This document shows positions 37,063 through 45,958 of a DNA stretch of 64,000 bases, piece after piece. A program made the position numbers and the translations under genes. The DNA is from Campylobacter hyointestinalis subsp. hyointestinalis (GTDB lineage: Bacteria; Campylobacterota; Campylobacteria; Campylobacterales; Campylobacteraceae), in NCBI RefSeq assembly GCF_013372145.1, contig NZ_CP053827.1:372001-436000 (forward strand). Reading direction: 5' to 3'. The stretch's first letter is position 1; every line of letters starts with the position of its first letter. The notes under the pieces are model-generated. The model was not told the origin of the DNA. It did not search any database and worked only from the letters and a program-made list of their open reading frames with translations.

Positions 37063-37405
37063 GCTTAAGTATTTTGGTGGAAATATTACTATGATTTTAC
37101 ATAATATTGTCTTTTGGGGTTAAATTAGTTTTAAGGTTTAATATTAGAAAAAATTACAGTATGGCTGTTTTTTGTTTTACGTAGAAATTTCAATCTTTTG
37201 CCTAGTAAAAAAATGTAAATGAAACAAATTCTAAAAAACAGCGTGAAACGCTCAATATAGGATAAAAAATGATGATAAACGTTATTAGAAATTTTTATGT
37301 TTATTTAGATTATACTTAGATTTTGAATTTAATTTAACTTTTGAATTTCTATATTTTTTAAATTTAGATATGATAAAATCAATCAGCTTAAAAATAGGAC
37401 AAAAC
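37063..37405. other. Divergent intergenic region between nuoA and the dynamin-like genes
   Basis: About 340 bases, very AT-rich. Contents: the presumed nuo promoter on the left; a short hairpin AGCGT-GAA-ACGCT at 37240-37252; a 16-codon open frame with an AGGA Shine-Dalgarno (37269-37319, beginning MMINVIRNFYV) of doubtful reality; and TATGATAAAAT at 37369-37379, a likely -10 for the dynamin-like operon. No RNA gene was recognised. Confidence 0.4.
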
Positions 37406-39484
37406 GTGAATGATTTTTTAGAGCATAATTGGGGTGTTAAAAAACTTTATATAGATCCGAATTTCAGTATATTTGTAGATGAACAAACTGCTAGTGTGAT
37501 ATTAAGCGTGAGTGCGAAAAATTACGACAGATATATGTTGCTTGAGAGTTTTAAAACCATTTTTGACACGGTTAAACTTGAGTTAAATGAGTATAGCGTC
37601 CAGCTTATGCAAACAGGAATACTAAATGGCATAATAAATTTAAAGATCAAATTAGACGAAGTTTTAAACGGACTTGAGGAGCTCAGAAAAAATGACGTTT
37701 TGGATTTTATTTCTTTTAAATTTATAAGCGAATATCTTTCAAATTTAAAGCTCGTAGAAAAACAAAATAGCGTTTTAAAAAAAGAAGATCTGACGTTTTA
37801 TAAAAATATAAATAGTCTAAATTTGATCTGCAATGAGCTTAAAGCCTTAGATGAAAGCCATATAAAAAGGCTAGAAAATGCCGAAAATAGTGCAAACAAT
37901 TCTAAATTTTATATAGCAGTAACTGGTGTCATAAACGCAGGAAAATCAAGCACTCTAAACGCAATGATCGGTAAAAAAATTCTCGGCGTTTCAAATGTAC
38001 CAGAGACTGCAAATTTAAGCGTTATAACTTACAGTAAAGATGAGTTTGCAAAAGCAGTGTTTTGGAGTGGAAACGAGCAAGAAAGTATGGGACTTGAGCC
38101 TAAAAAACTGCAAGATCTAAAGGTAGATGTAAGCGAGCTCGTAAAATATACAGGTGCCTCAAGTCCGCTCGCGCCTTACGTGAAGCAAGTGATTTTAGGA
38201 GTGGATTTACCTATGCTTCGAGATGGAATAAACATCGTAGATACCCCAGGGCTTGATGACGCAGTAATCCTAAGAGAAGAGCTAACAAAAGCTTATATGC
38301 AAGAGAGCGACTTTACGCTTCATCTTATGAACGGTGCTCAAAGCGCTACAAAAAAAGATATGAGCTTTATAGTAAATACGTTAAAAAACTCCAAAAGTGG
38401 TGGGCTTATAGTGGTTTTGACTCACATCGATAAACTAAGCAGCAATGATCAAGCTGAAGTTTTAGAATACACGAAAAAAAGTATTGCCGCTGAGCTTAAA
38501 GAGTATGGATTTGATGAATCTCTTGCTTTGGATGTTAAGTTTTTCTTAGTTTCTGCGGTAAAAAATATCGGCATAGAAAATCTTAAAAATTACCTTTACG
38601 AGAGCTTTTTTGGAAGTAACTCTAAAAAAGCAAATTTGATCATAGAAAACTACAAAAAAGAGTTGCTTTACATAACAAGGCTCATAAAAGAAGATGTTGA
38701 TTTTAAGCTTAGAATGCTCGGCGAAAACAGAGTTTTAGCCAAAGAAACTATGGAAAACTTAAAACTTAGTCTATCAAATTTAGAAGAAGATCTAAACTCT
38801 CTAAAAGCACAAATGAACGAATTTATTAAAAAGCTAGACTACTCTTTTAGTGAGCTTAGTTCTCTAAAAAGTATAAGTTCTAAAATAAAAAATAGAATTA
38901 TAAGCGATGTGAAGTATGCTAGGGATAGAAAACAAAAAGTGAATTTTGATAGGCTTGGAGTTATCTGTGAGAGCGGATTTAACGATATGTTTATAGATCT
39001 TTTTAGGGAATTTGGTTTAGTCATAGCTAAAGATATAAACTCGCTTTACGAAACGGCAAGGATTAAATTTAGCAGTGATGATTTTACGCTAAATTTGCCT
39101 AAAACCAAAGAATATTTAGATAAGAATTTGCCTAAGTTCAGCTTCACACAGCTAAAGCAAGATCTCTTTTCTGCAGTAAAAAACGTAAGCGATATGGAGA
39201 TTTTGAGCCAAAAATTGACAACGCTTTTTGATGAGTTTATAGTAAATTTAAATTTACCAAATGAGCTTAAAAAATTAAGCCTTGCTTGTTCTAAAGAGTT
39301 TATGGATGGTTTGCAAACTTCACTTCATCAGACATCACAAAGTCTAAAATCGAAAGAAAAAGAGCTTTTAGATATGCTTAGCGTCGCTAAAGCAGATGAG
39401 GCGCAGCATAGAGAAGATAGGGCTTTGTTAGAGTCTAAATTTGAAAAATTAGAAGAAATTTACAATAGGATAAGTGCGTGTTAA
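37406..39484 (+). CDS. Dynamin-like GTPase, first of a tandem pair
   Basis: Large membrane-remodelling GTPase, 692 residues from the GTG at 37406 (AGGAC upstream; begins MNDFLEHNWG). The longer ATG start at 37370 coincides with a -10-like TATGATAAAAT and is less likely. P-loop GVINAGKSST (about residue 170), switch Thr region ETANLSV, G3 in VDTPGLDD, G4 in THIDKLS, then long helical stalk segments. It resembles Cj0411/Cj0412 of C. jejuni, whose two products assemble together and tether membranes (established knowledge). The 3' end overlaps the partner gene by 7 bases. Confidence 0.87.
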   Translation: MNDFLEHNWGVKKLYIDPNFSIFVDEQTASVILSVSAKNYDRYMLLESFKTIFDTVKLELNEYSVQLMQTGILNGIINLKIKLDEVLNGLEELRKNDVLDFISFKFISEYLSNLKLVEKQNSVLKKEDLTFYKNINSLNLICNELKALDESHIKRLENAENSANNSKFYIAVTGVINAGKSSTLNAMIGKKILGVSNVPETANLSVITYSKDEFAKAVFWSGNEQESMGLEPKKLQDLKVDVSELVKYTGASSPLAPYVKQVILGVDLPMLRDGINIVDTPGLDDAVILREELTKAYMQESDFTLHLMNGAQSATKKDMSFIVNTLKNSKSGGLIVVLTHIDKLSSNDQAEVLEYTKKSIAAELKEYGFDESLALDVKFFLVSAVKNIGIENLKNYLYESFFGSNSKKANLIIENYKKELLYITRLIKEDVDFKLRMLGENRVLAKETMENLKLSLSNLEEDLNSLKAQMNEFIKKLDYSFSELSSLKSISSKIKNRIISDVKYARDRKQKVNFDRLGVICESGFNDMFIDLFREFGLVIAKDINSLYETARIKFSSDDFTLNLPKTKEYLDKNLPKFSFTQLKQDLFSAVKNVSDMEILSQKLTTLFDEFIVNLNLPNELKKLSLACSKEFMDGLQTSLHQTSQSLKSKEKELLDMLSVAKADEAQHREDRALLESKFEKLEEIYNRISAC

Positions 39485-41277
39485 AAGAATTTATAAAAGA
39501 GTATAAAGCTAAATTTGAAATAAGTTTTGATAGTGGTTTTTTAGGGCAGTGGCAAAGATTTCGCGCACTTTTAACAGAGCCTAAGTTTCATCCTAGCAGA
39601 CAGCTTTTAGCTAGATTAAATTTACTAAACTCTCTAAATCACGAACCGCCACTCATCGCCGTAGTAGGGCAGTTTAGCAGTGGAAAATCCAGCTTTTTAA
39701 ATGCTCTTTTAGGACGCGAGATCTTGCCTACTGGTGTAGTTCCGGTGACTGCAAAGCCTACTTTTATAAAATACGCTCCAAATTTTATGCTCAAAGCACT
39801 TTATAATGATGGCAGCGAAGAGTACAGAGATATAGATGAACTTGCATCTTTTGTAGATCAAAGGCTATCTTTAAAAGGTGTCAAGTCTTTGTATATCTAC
39901 GCACCAAACGAGCTTTTAAAAAAAGCTAGTTTTATAGATACACCAGGGCTCAACTCAAGAAGTGATGCTGATACGAACGAAACTAAAAAAATACTAAAAG
40001 ACGCCACCGCGCTTATATGGATAAGCCTTATTGACAACGCCGCAAGAAGCACGGAGCTTGAAGAGCTAAGCTTAGTACCAAGATCTTTAAAGCTAAACTC
40101 CATCTGCCTTTTAAATCAAAAAGATAAACTTAGTCAAACTGAGATACAAAATGTTTTAAATCATGCTAGTATTACATACAAAGACTATTTTAGCGGTATT
40201 TTCGCAGTCTCATCTAAACTAGAGATAAAAGGGTCTAAGGATAGCGGTTTTGAAAATGTTTTTAAATTTATTGATAGATTAAACGATACAAAGCAGGAAT
40301 TTATAAAGGCAAAATGCGAAGAATTAAGAGATTCTAGCATCGCACAAAATGCGAAATTTATAAATATATTAAGCGAGTTAGAGACCGTTTTTGATGAGTT
40401 TTGCTTGTCGTCAAATGCTAAGTTTGAAGAGCTAAAAAGTGCGTACGGGGATAAATTTAAACTTATGTTTGAAGAGGTAAAGCAAAACTCTTATTTTATT
40501 GCAAATGAGATAAATAAATCTTTGATAAGTCAGAAAAAAGAGTATTTCAAAGAAAAAACTACCGTTTTTGGTAAAAAGATCTATGAAAAAGTAGAGTATG
40601 AAAGAGTGATCTTAAACTCAGACGAAGTGCTTTCAAAACTCATCTATAATGATGATAAAATGAGCAAAATATTTAGAAAATTCAAAAAAGAGTTAGGAGA
40701 GTTTGAGACTGTCATAAAAAGTGACTTAGAAGCTATTTTCGAGACTCTTAAAGATAGGGTTTTGGGTTTTAAAGCCAAATATGAAAGCCTTAGAAAGAGT
40801 GATGAGTTTCATTCTGACGTACTTTTTGCCGATATTCGCAAGTTTAGTAGTGAAGTTTATGCACGGTTTTTGAATGAATTTGAAAAAACGCTTTTTAAAA
40901 GCTATGCTAAACTCGGACTATTTTTTGAAAAAATCAGTATAAAAATAGCTACAAACTATGAAAACGCTATAAAACTTGCTGTATTTTTCATAGAGCAAAA
41001 ATGCCTTAAAGCAAGTAGCGATTACGAGAGCGATCCTTTGGCTTTTTCTTTGTACTATCCTAAGCTTGATGAGATAAATGAAAGAGTGCTTGGCTCACTT
41101 GGTTACTATGAGTTTGAAAATGAATTTATAGGAAATAGGGCGTTTATCATTAAATTTATAGATGAAATTTCATCTTGCTTTGCGTGTATCAAAGAAGAAA
41201 ATCTAAAGCATATCAACGACGTAAAAGATATTTATCTTAAAAATATAGATGAGCTAAAAAGTGATTTAATAAAGTAA
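39478..41277 (+). CDS. Dynamin-like GTPase, second of a tandem pair
   Basis: A 599-residue dynamin-family protein, GTG start within the end of the first gene. P-loop VVGQFSSGKSSFLNALLG (about residues 61-78), G2 Thr in GVVPVTAKPT, G3 in IDTPGLNSR, and G4-like NQKDKLS, followed by helical stalk. No transmembrane paddle is obvious, although hydrophobic stretches near residues 480-505 might insert in membrane. Overlap with its partner implies matched production of the two subunits. Confidence 0.88.
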   Translation: MLKEFIKEYKAKFEISFDSGFLGQWQRFRALLTEPKFHPSRQLLARLNLLNSLNHEPPLIAVVGQFSSGKSSFLNALLGREILPTGVVPVTAKPTFIKYAPNFMLKALYNDGSEEYRDIDELASFVDQRLSLKGVKSLYIYAPNELLKKASFIDTPGLNSRSDADTNETKKILKDATALIWISLIDNAARSTELEELSLVPRSLKLNSICLLNQKDKLSQTEIQNVLNHASITYKDYFSGIFAVSSKLEIKGSKDSGFENVFKFIDRLNDTKQEFIKAKCEELRDSSIAQNAKFINILSELETVFDEFCLSSNAKFEELKSAYGDKFKLMFEEVKQNSYFIANEINKSLISQKKEYFKEKTTVFGKKIYEKVEYERVILNSDEVLSKLIYNDDKMSKIFRKFKKELGEFETVIKSDLEAIFETLKDRVLGFKAKYESLRKSDEFHSDVLFADIRKFSSEVYARFLNEFEKTLFKSYAKLGLFFEKISIKIATNYENAIKLAVFFIEQKCLKASSDYESDPLAFSLYYPKLDEINERVLGSLGYYEFENEFIGNRAFIIKFIDEISSCFACIKEENLKHINDVKDIYLKNIDELKSDLIK

Positions 41278-41391
41278 ATTTAATTAGTCACTTTTATGCT
41301 TTGCATTAGTTTGTTTATATTTTATTTAATTACTAAAATATAACTATATATTATATTGATATGTGTAAATTTGTAAAAAGAATATTTAAAT

Positions 41392-41405
41392 TTGATCAAT
41401 ATCAA
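41392..41405. promoter_or_regulatory. FNR-type box TTGAT-N4-ATCAA upstream of the nos operon
   Basis: Perfect palindrome TTGATCAATATCAA. The -10 TATAAT at 41428-41433 predicts a start near 41440, which puts the box centre at -41.5, the classic class II activator position for FNR/CRP proteins. It suggests induction of N2O respiration at low oxygen. Confidence 0.75.
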
Positions 41406-41427
41406 GCATTATAAATGATAAATATGC

Positions 41428-41433
41428 TATAAT
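41428..41433 (+). promoter_or_regulatory. -10 element of the nos operon
   Basis: TATAAT, 27 bases before the ATG at 41460, correctly spaced from the FNR-type box. Shine-Dalgarno AAGGAAAG follows. Confidence 0.6.
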
Positions 41434-41459
41434 TATCAACTATAAGGAAAGATTAAGTT

Positions 41460-42329
41460 ATGTGTAAGTATGTCTTGATATTTTTTCTGTTTACCCAGTT
41501 TATTTTTGGTAAGTGCGAGTTATTACAAAAAGCTAGCAATGACATTTTAAGTGTTGATTGTAGCCAAAATCTTATAGCTTATAACGATGGCAAAACGCTA
41601 TATATCAAAGAAGCTAATAGCGCGAAAAATTTATTTGATCTAAAAGCAGGATCTGATGAGATAAGCGTAGTAAAGATTTATGATCAAAATGTTATAGTCG
41701 GTTTTGATAGTGGCTTTGCTATACAAACAAACATCAAAGGCTTTCAAGAAACATTGCTAGATCCTTTAAAAACAGGAGTTTTTGAGCGAGTTACTTCGAT
41801 AAACTTAATTAAAGATAAACTGATTTTTACCTTAGGCAATAGCCATATAATCATATATGATACTATAAATAAAATTTATAAAAAATCAGACATTAGTCTG
41901 AATTCAAAGATAATCGCGACGAAATTTATAAACGGCTCTTTATTCATAGCTTGTTACGATAGAAATCTTTATAAATTCGATCTTGCTACTTTAAAACAAA
42001 GTCATATTTTAAAAGCTTCAAATTTGATAACTTCTATAGAAGAATTGCACCAAAAACCACTTATCGGCTTGATAAATGGAAAACTTATCTATGAGCAAAA
42101 AATTTATGATGTAACGCAAAATCAGATAAGTGCTTTAAAAGTGAAAGATAAAAATATTTATGTGGGGGATTCTCGTTCAAATTTATATATTTATGATTCT
42201 GATTTAAATTTAAAAAACAAAACAAAGATAGGCGATGATACTATTTTTGGAATATTTATTGAGAATGGTGGCATTGTAGTTTTATGGAATGTTACTATTT
42301 TCGCCTGTGATTTTAATGGTATTAAGTAA
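41460..42329 (+). CDS. NapL-like beta-propeller periplasmic protein heading the nos operon
   Basis: A 289-residue protein with a signal peptide (VLIFFLFTQFIFG) and repeated beta-strand blades (for example NLIAYNDGKTLYI, KLIFTLGNSHIIIYD, SLFIACYDRNLYKFD, NIYVGDSRSNLYIYD), i.e. a WD40/quinoprotein-like propeller. It resembles NapL of epsilonproteobacterial nitrate reductase operons. It stands first behind the FNR-type promoter, 32 bases before nosZ. Its role is unknown; a maturation or electron-transfer scaffold is possible (inference). Confidence 0.7.
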   Translation: MCKYVLIFFLFTQFIFGKCELLQKASNDILSVDCSQNLIAYNDGKTLYIKEANSAKNLFDLKAGSDEISVVKIYDQNVIVGFDSGFAIQTNIKGFQETLLDPLKTGVFERVTSINLIKDKLIFTLGNSHIIIYDTINKIYKKSDISLNSKIIATKFINGSLFIACYDRNLYKFDLATLKQSHILKASNLITSIEELHQKPLIGLINGKLIYEQKIYDVTQNQISALKVKDKNIYVGDSRSNLYIYDSDLNLKNKTKIGDDTIFGIFIENGGIVVLWNVTIFACDFNGIK

Positions 42330-42361
42330 ATTGATACAAATCTTTTAAAAAGGAGAGTCTT

Positions 42362-44956
42362 ATGAGTAGTTTTTTAAAAACGCCTCTAGCACTGAGTGCT
42401 GGCTTATGTTTGAGCTTAACTTCAATGTTTGGCGCAAACGAACTTGAAACTATCATGAAAGAGCGTAACTTGAGCGAAAAAGATGTTCTAGCAGCTGCTA
42501 AAACATATCAGCCAAGCGGTCGTAAGGATGAATATATCGTCTTTAGTTCCGGCGGACAAAGTGGACAAGTTATAGTATATGGTGTCCCATCTATGAGGAT
42601 TTATAAATACATAGGCGTATTTACTCCAGAGCCATGGCAAGGTTATGGTTATGACAACGAGAGCAAAGCTATATTAAAAAGCGGAGCTATCAGAGGTAAA
42701 GAGATAAGCTGGGGAGATACTCACCACCCGAATTTCACTGAGAAAAACGGCGAATACGTTGGAGATTATCTATTTATAAACGATAAAGCCAACCCTAGAA
42801 TGGCTGTTATTAGTTTGCACGACTTTGAGACAACTCAGATCGTAGTAAACCCTATTATGAAAAGTGAGCACGGCGGTAGCTTCGTTACTCCAAATACCGA
42901 GTATGTTATCGAAGCTAGTCAGTATGCAGCTCCTCTTGATAACAACTATCACCCGATAGAAGAGTATGAGGCTGTTTATAGAGGCGCTATAACATTTTGG
43001 AAATTTGATTATCCAAAAGGCAAGATAGACGAGAAAAAATCATTCTCACTTGAACTTCCTCCATATATGCAAGATCTAAGTGATGCAGGTAAGGGCGAGT
43101 CTATGGGTTGGGGCTTTACAAACAGCTTTAACTCAGAGATGTATACAGGCGGTATCGAAAAAGGACTTCCTCCGTTTGAAGCAGGTATGAGTAGAAATGA
43201 TACTGACTATATGCACGTTTATAACTGGCAAATTTTAGAAAAACTTGTAAAAGATCCTAAAAATTACAAAATCATAAATGATCATAAAGTTATTCCTATA
43301 AGTGTTGCGGTTGCGAATAATGCTTTGTTCTTGATCCCTGAGCCAAAATCTCCACACGGTGTAGATGTAAGCCCAGATGGTAGATACATCATAGTCGGCG
43401 GTAAGCTAGATACTCACGCTAGTGTTTATGACTTTAGAAAGATCAAACAACTTATCGACAATAAAGAGTTTGTGGGTAAAGATCCATTTGGTATTCCTAT
43501 CTTAGATATGAAAAAAACTCTTCATGGACAAGTTGAACTAGGTCTTGGACCACTTCACAACGCTTTTGAAGAAAAAGACGGCATCATTTATACATCTTTG
43601 TATGTTGATAGCCAAATCGTGAAATGGGATTACAAAAATCTAAAAACATTAGATAGGGTAAATGTTCATTACAACATAGGTCACCTTGATACCATGGAAG
43701 GTAAATCAGCAAAACCTGTTGGTAAGTACGCTTTAGCGCTTGATAAGCTTTCAATCGATAGATTCAATCCAGTCGGTCCGCTTCATCCGCAAAATCACCA
43801 ACTTATCGATATAACAGGTCCTAAAATGGAGCTTATCTATGATATGCCTATCCCATTAGGTGAGCCTCACGACGTAATTTCTATAGCAGCTAGCAAATTA
43901 AAACCTGCTATGACATACAAAATGGGTACAAACTCAAGAACAGGCGAGCAATCAGTCGGTATGACTCTAGCTGGTCAAGAAAGAGTAGAAAGAAACGGTA
44001 AAAACGTAACTGTATATGCGACTTTGGTAAGAAGCCACATAAACCCAGAGCATATCGAGGTAAATAAAGGCGATAACGTTACTATCTACTTAACAAACCT
44101 AGAGCGTGCTCAAGATGAGACTCACGGTTTTGCAGTTGATCTATATAACGTTCATGCTTCTATCGAGCCAGGTAAAACAGCTAGTGTTAGCTTTGTAGCT
44201 GATATGGAAGGTGTTTTCCCTTATTATTGTACTGAGTTTTGTTCAGCTCTTCACCTTGAGATGATGGGTTATTTATATGTAAAAGATCCAAACAAAAAGT
44301 ACGAGTCTGTTAAAAAAGCTAAACTAAAAGAGCTTAGCCCAGCAGAGCTTCAAGCAGAGTATAAAAAAGTCATCGAAACAAATAAAGCGACTGATGATGT
44401 TATCCAAAGTGTTGTTGCATTCTTAAAAGAAAAACACTTCGAGAAATATCCAAAAGTTAAACAACTTGTTGAAGATGCGCTTGATCAATACGGTAAAATA
44501 GCCGAAGTTAAAGCAAAAGCCGATGAGGCTTATAAAAAAGGCGATGTAAATGGCGCGATACTTTGGGAATACCAAGTATGGCAATATATGGTAAAAACAG
44601 CTGACGTTGGTTTAAGAGCTAAAAATAACCTTACAAAAGCACTTGCAACACCTATGAGCAAAGTTCAAGCTCGTGGCGAAGAAGCGTACCTAAAAGGCGG
44701 ATGTAATGGTTGTCACGTCATCGGTCAAGTAAGTTCTGGTCCGGATCTAACAGGCGTTTTACTAAGACACGAAAATGCTGAACAATGGGTATTTGATTTC
44801 ATCAAAAATCCAGCTTCTAAGTATGAAGAAGATTACGTAAAAGCTATGATAAACTACTTTAATCTTAGAATGCCAAATCAACATATGACAGATCAAGAGA
44901 TCAAAGACATCATCGAATATCTAAAATGGATCGATGAGAATGCTGGTTTAAATTAA
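42362..44956 (+). CDS. nosZ: Nitrous-oxide reductase, clade II with C-terminal cytochrome c domain
   Basis: An 864-residue periplasmic copper enzyme reducing N2O to N2. Signal peptide is Sec type (MSSFLKTPLALSAGLCLSLT), as in clade II. Seven-bladed propeller with CuZ His motifs (GDTHHPN, KSEHGGS, SPHGVDVSPDGRY, GPLHNAF); cupredoxin domain with CuA ligands CTEFCSALHLEMMG (about residues 623-636). The C-terminal haem domain CNGCH (about 782) is a feature of epsilonproteobacterial NosZ and allows direct electron input. Shine-Dalgarno AAAAAGGAGAG. Intact. Confidence 0.97.
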   Translation: MSSFLKTPLALSAGLCLSLTSMFGANELETIMKERNLSEKDVLAAAKTYQPSGRKDEYIVFSSGGQSGQVIVYGVPSMRIYKYIGVFTPEPWQGYGYDNESKAILKSGAIRGKEISWGDTHHPNFTEKNGEYVGDYLFINDKANPRMAVISLHDFETTQIVVNPIMKSEHGGSFVTPNTEYVIEASQYAAPLDNNYHPIEEYEAVYRGAITFWKFDYPKGKIDEKKSFSLELPPYMQDLSDAGKGESMGWGFTNSFNSEMYTGGIEKGLPPFEAGMSRNDTDYMHVYNWQILEKLVKDPKNYKIINDHKVIPISVAVANNALFLIPEPKSPHGVDVSPDGRYIIVGGKLDTHASVYDFRKIKQLIDNKEFVGKDPFGIPILDMKKTLHGQVELGLGPLHNAFEEKDGIIYTSLYVDSQIVKWDYKNLKTLDRVNVHYNIGHLDTMEGKSAKPVGKYALALDKLSIDRFNPVGPLHPQNHQLIDITGPKMELIYDMPIPLGEPHDVISIAASKLKPAMTYKMGTNSRTGEQSVGMTLAGQERVERNGKNVTVYATLVRSHINPEHIEVNKGDNVTIYLTNLERAQDETHGFAVDLYNVHASIEPGKTASVSFVADMEGVFPYYCTEFCSALHLEMMGYLYVKDPNKKYESVKKAKLKELSPAELQAEYKKVIETNKATDDVIQSVVAFLKEKHFEKYPKVKQLVEDALDQYGKIAEVKAKADEAYKKGDVNGAILWEYQVWQYMVKTADVGLRAKNNLTKALATPMSKVQARGEEAYLKGGCNGCHVIGQVSSGPDLTGVLLRHENAEQWVFDFIKNPASKYEEDYVKAMINYFNLRMPNQHMTDQEIKDIIEYLKWIDENAGLN

Positions 44957-44964
44957 TTTTAGCT

Positions 44965-45049
44965 TACCTTTTAGGTAAATTTGAGATCTTTGCTCTATGA
45001 GATTATCTTATTTTGAGTTAAAGATCTCAATAGAATTTACCTTAAGGTA
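44965..45049 (+). repeat. Nested inverted repeats between nosZ and nosB
   Basis: TTACCT-TTT-AGGTAA (44965-44979), then a long-range stem AGGTAAATTTGAGATCTTT (44973-44991) with AAAGATCTCA...AATTTACCT (45020-45042), then the palindrome TACCTTAAGGTA (45038-45049). Alternative pairings are mutually exclusive. The structure may stabilise nosZ mRNA or attenuate read-through into nosB. The rest of the 234-base gap is AT-rich, ending in the Shine-Dalgarno AAAGGAAG of nosB. Confidence 0.55.
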
Positions 45050-45190
45050 TATCTGAGATTTGCTTAGATCTAAATTTGGCAAAGTGTTTTTATAAGATGC
45101 TTTGCCATTAAACTCAATCAATACATAAATTTAAATTTATCATTAAACTATTTAGTTTAAGGCTAAATTTAAACAAAAAAAGGAAGAAAG

Positions 45191-45958
45191 ATGAAGAAGT
45201 ACCAAATTTACACCGTGCTAGCGCTTATATTGATGACGATCGGATTTACTATTCCAGTTATCGCATATCACGGAATGGGCGATAAGATAAAAAATGGGGT
45301 AAATTTACCTAGCTATGTTTATCCTGTGTATAATCTATACACAAAGATACAATACAAAAACCATCTTATGCCAGAAGATGTTAAATACAACCTTGCAAAG
45401 ATGATAGAAACTAGGTCTGAAATAGGCGTTCCTAGTCTTCCTATTTGGTATGTTTCACTTGAAGCTCCAAACTATCCAAAAGAGGCATTTCCAGATGGAA
45501 TCCCTGTGTATTTTCACGTAGATGGATATAGTGGCGATGTGCATGAGATGAATACTATAAATCACTATATCGGAATGTATCCTATGGAACACGGTGGCAA
45601 CGTTGAGAGAGCTATAGCGCCTTATTATCTACTAGTTGCGACTATATTTATGCTTTTATACCTATACTATGATGGCAAAGGAAACTCTCTTTTACTTATA
45701 CCTACTATCATAGCTCCGGTGTTATTTATGAGTGCATTTGTAGGTTGGCTTTACTGGTATGGACACAATATGCAAGAATGGGGTGCATTTAAGATCAAAC
45801 CGTTTATGCCAACAGCCCTAGGAGATGGAAAAGTAGCTCAATTTACAACTCATTCATATCCTACTATAGGCTTTTGGGTGATGATGGCTATGAGCATACT
45901 TTGTATTTTAGCTATATTTTCAAAGAAAAAGTATCTAAAAGATAAGGACGCTGCGTGA
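45191..45958 (+). CDS. nosB: NosB, nos-cluster membrane protein
   Basis: A 255-residue inner-membrane protein with an N-terminal helix, a periplasmic domain (about residues 30-135) and three to four C-terminal helices. The location between nosZ and nosD matches Wolinella and other clade II clusters, where NosB is conserved but its biochemistry is poorly known. The stop overlaps the nosD start. Recognised mainly by context. Confidence 0.8.
   Translation: MKKYQIYTVLALILMTIGFTIPVIAYHGMGDKIKNGVNLPSYVYPVYNLYTKIQYKNHLMPEDVKYNLAKMIETRSEIGVPSLPIWYVSLEAPNYPKEAFPDGIPVYFHVDGYSGDVHEMNTINHYIGMYPMEHGGNVERAIAPYYLLVATIFMLLYLYYDGKGNSLLLIPTIIAPVLFMSAFVGWLYWYGHNMQEWGAFKIKPFMPTALGDGKVAQFTTHSYPTIGFWVMMAMSILCILAIFSKKKYLKDKDAA

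Noticed and set aside
37269-37319. 16-codon leader peptide upstream of the dynamin-like genes
   Set aside because: A short AGGA and ATG occur, but no attenuator structure or codon bias supports it; mentioned only in the intergenic entry.
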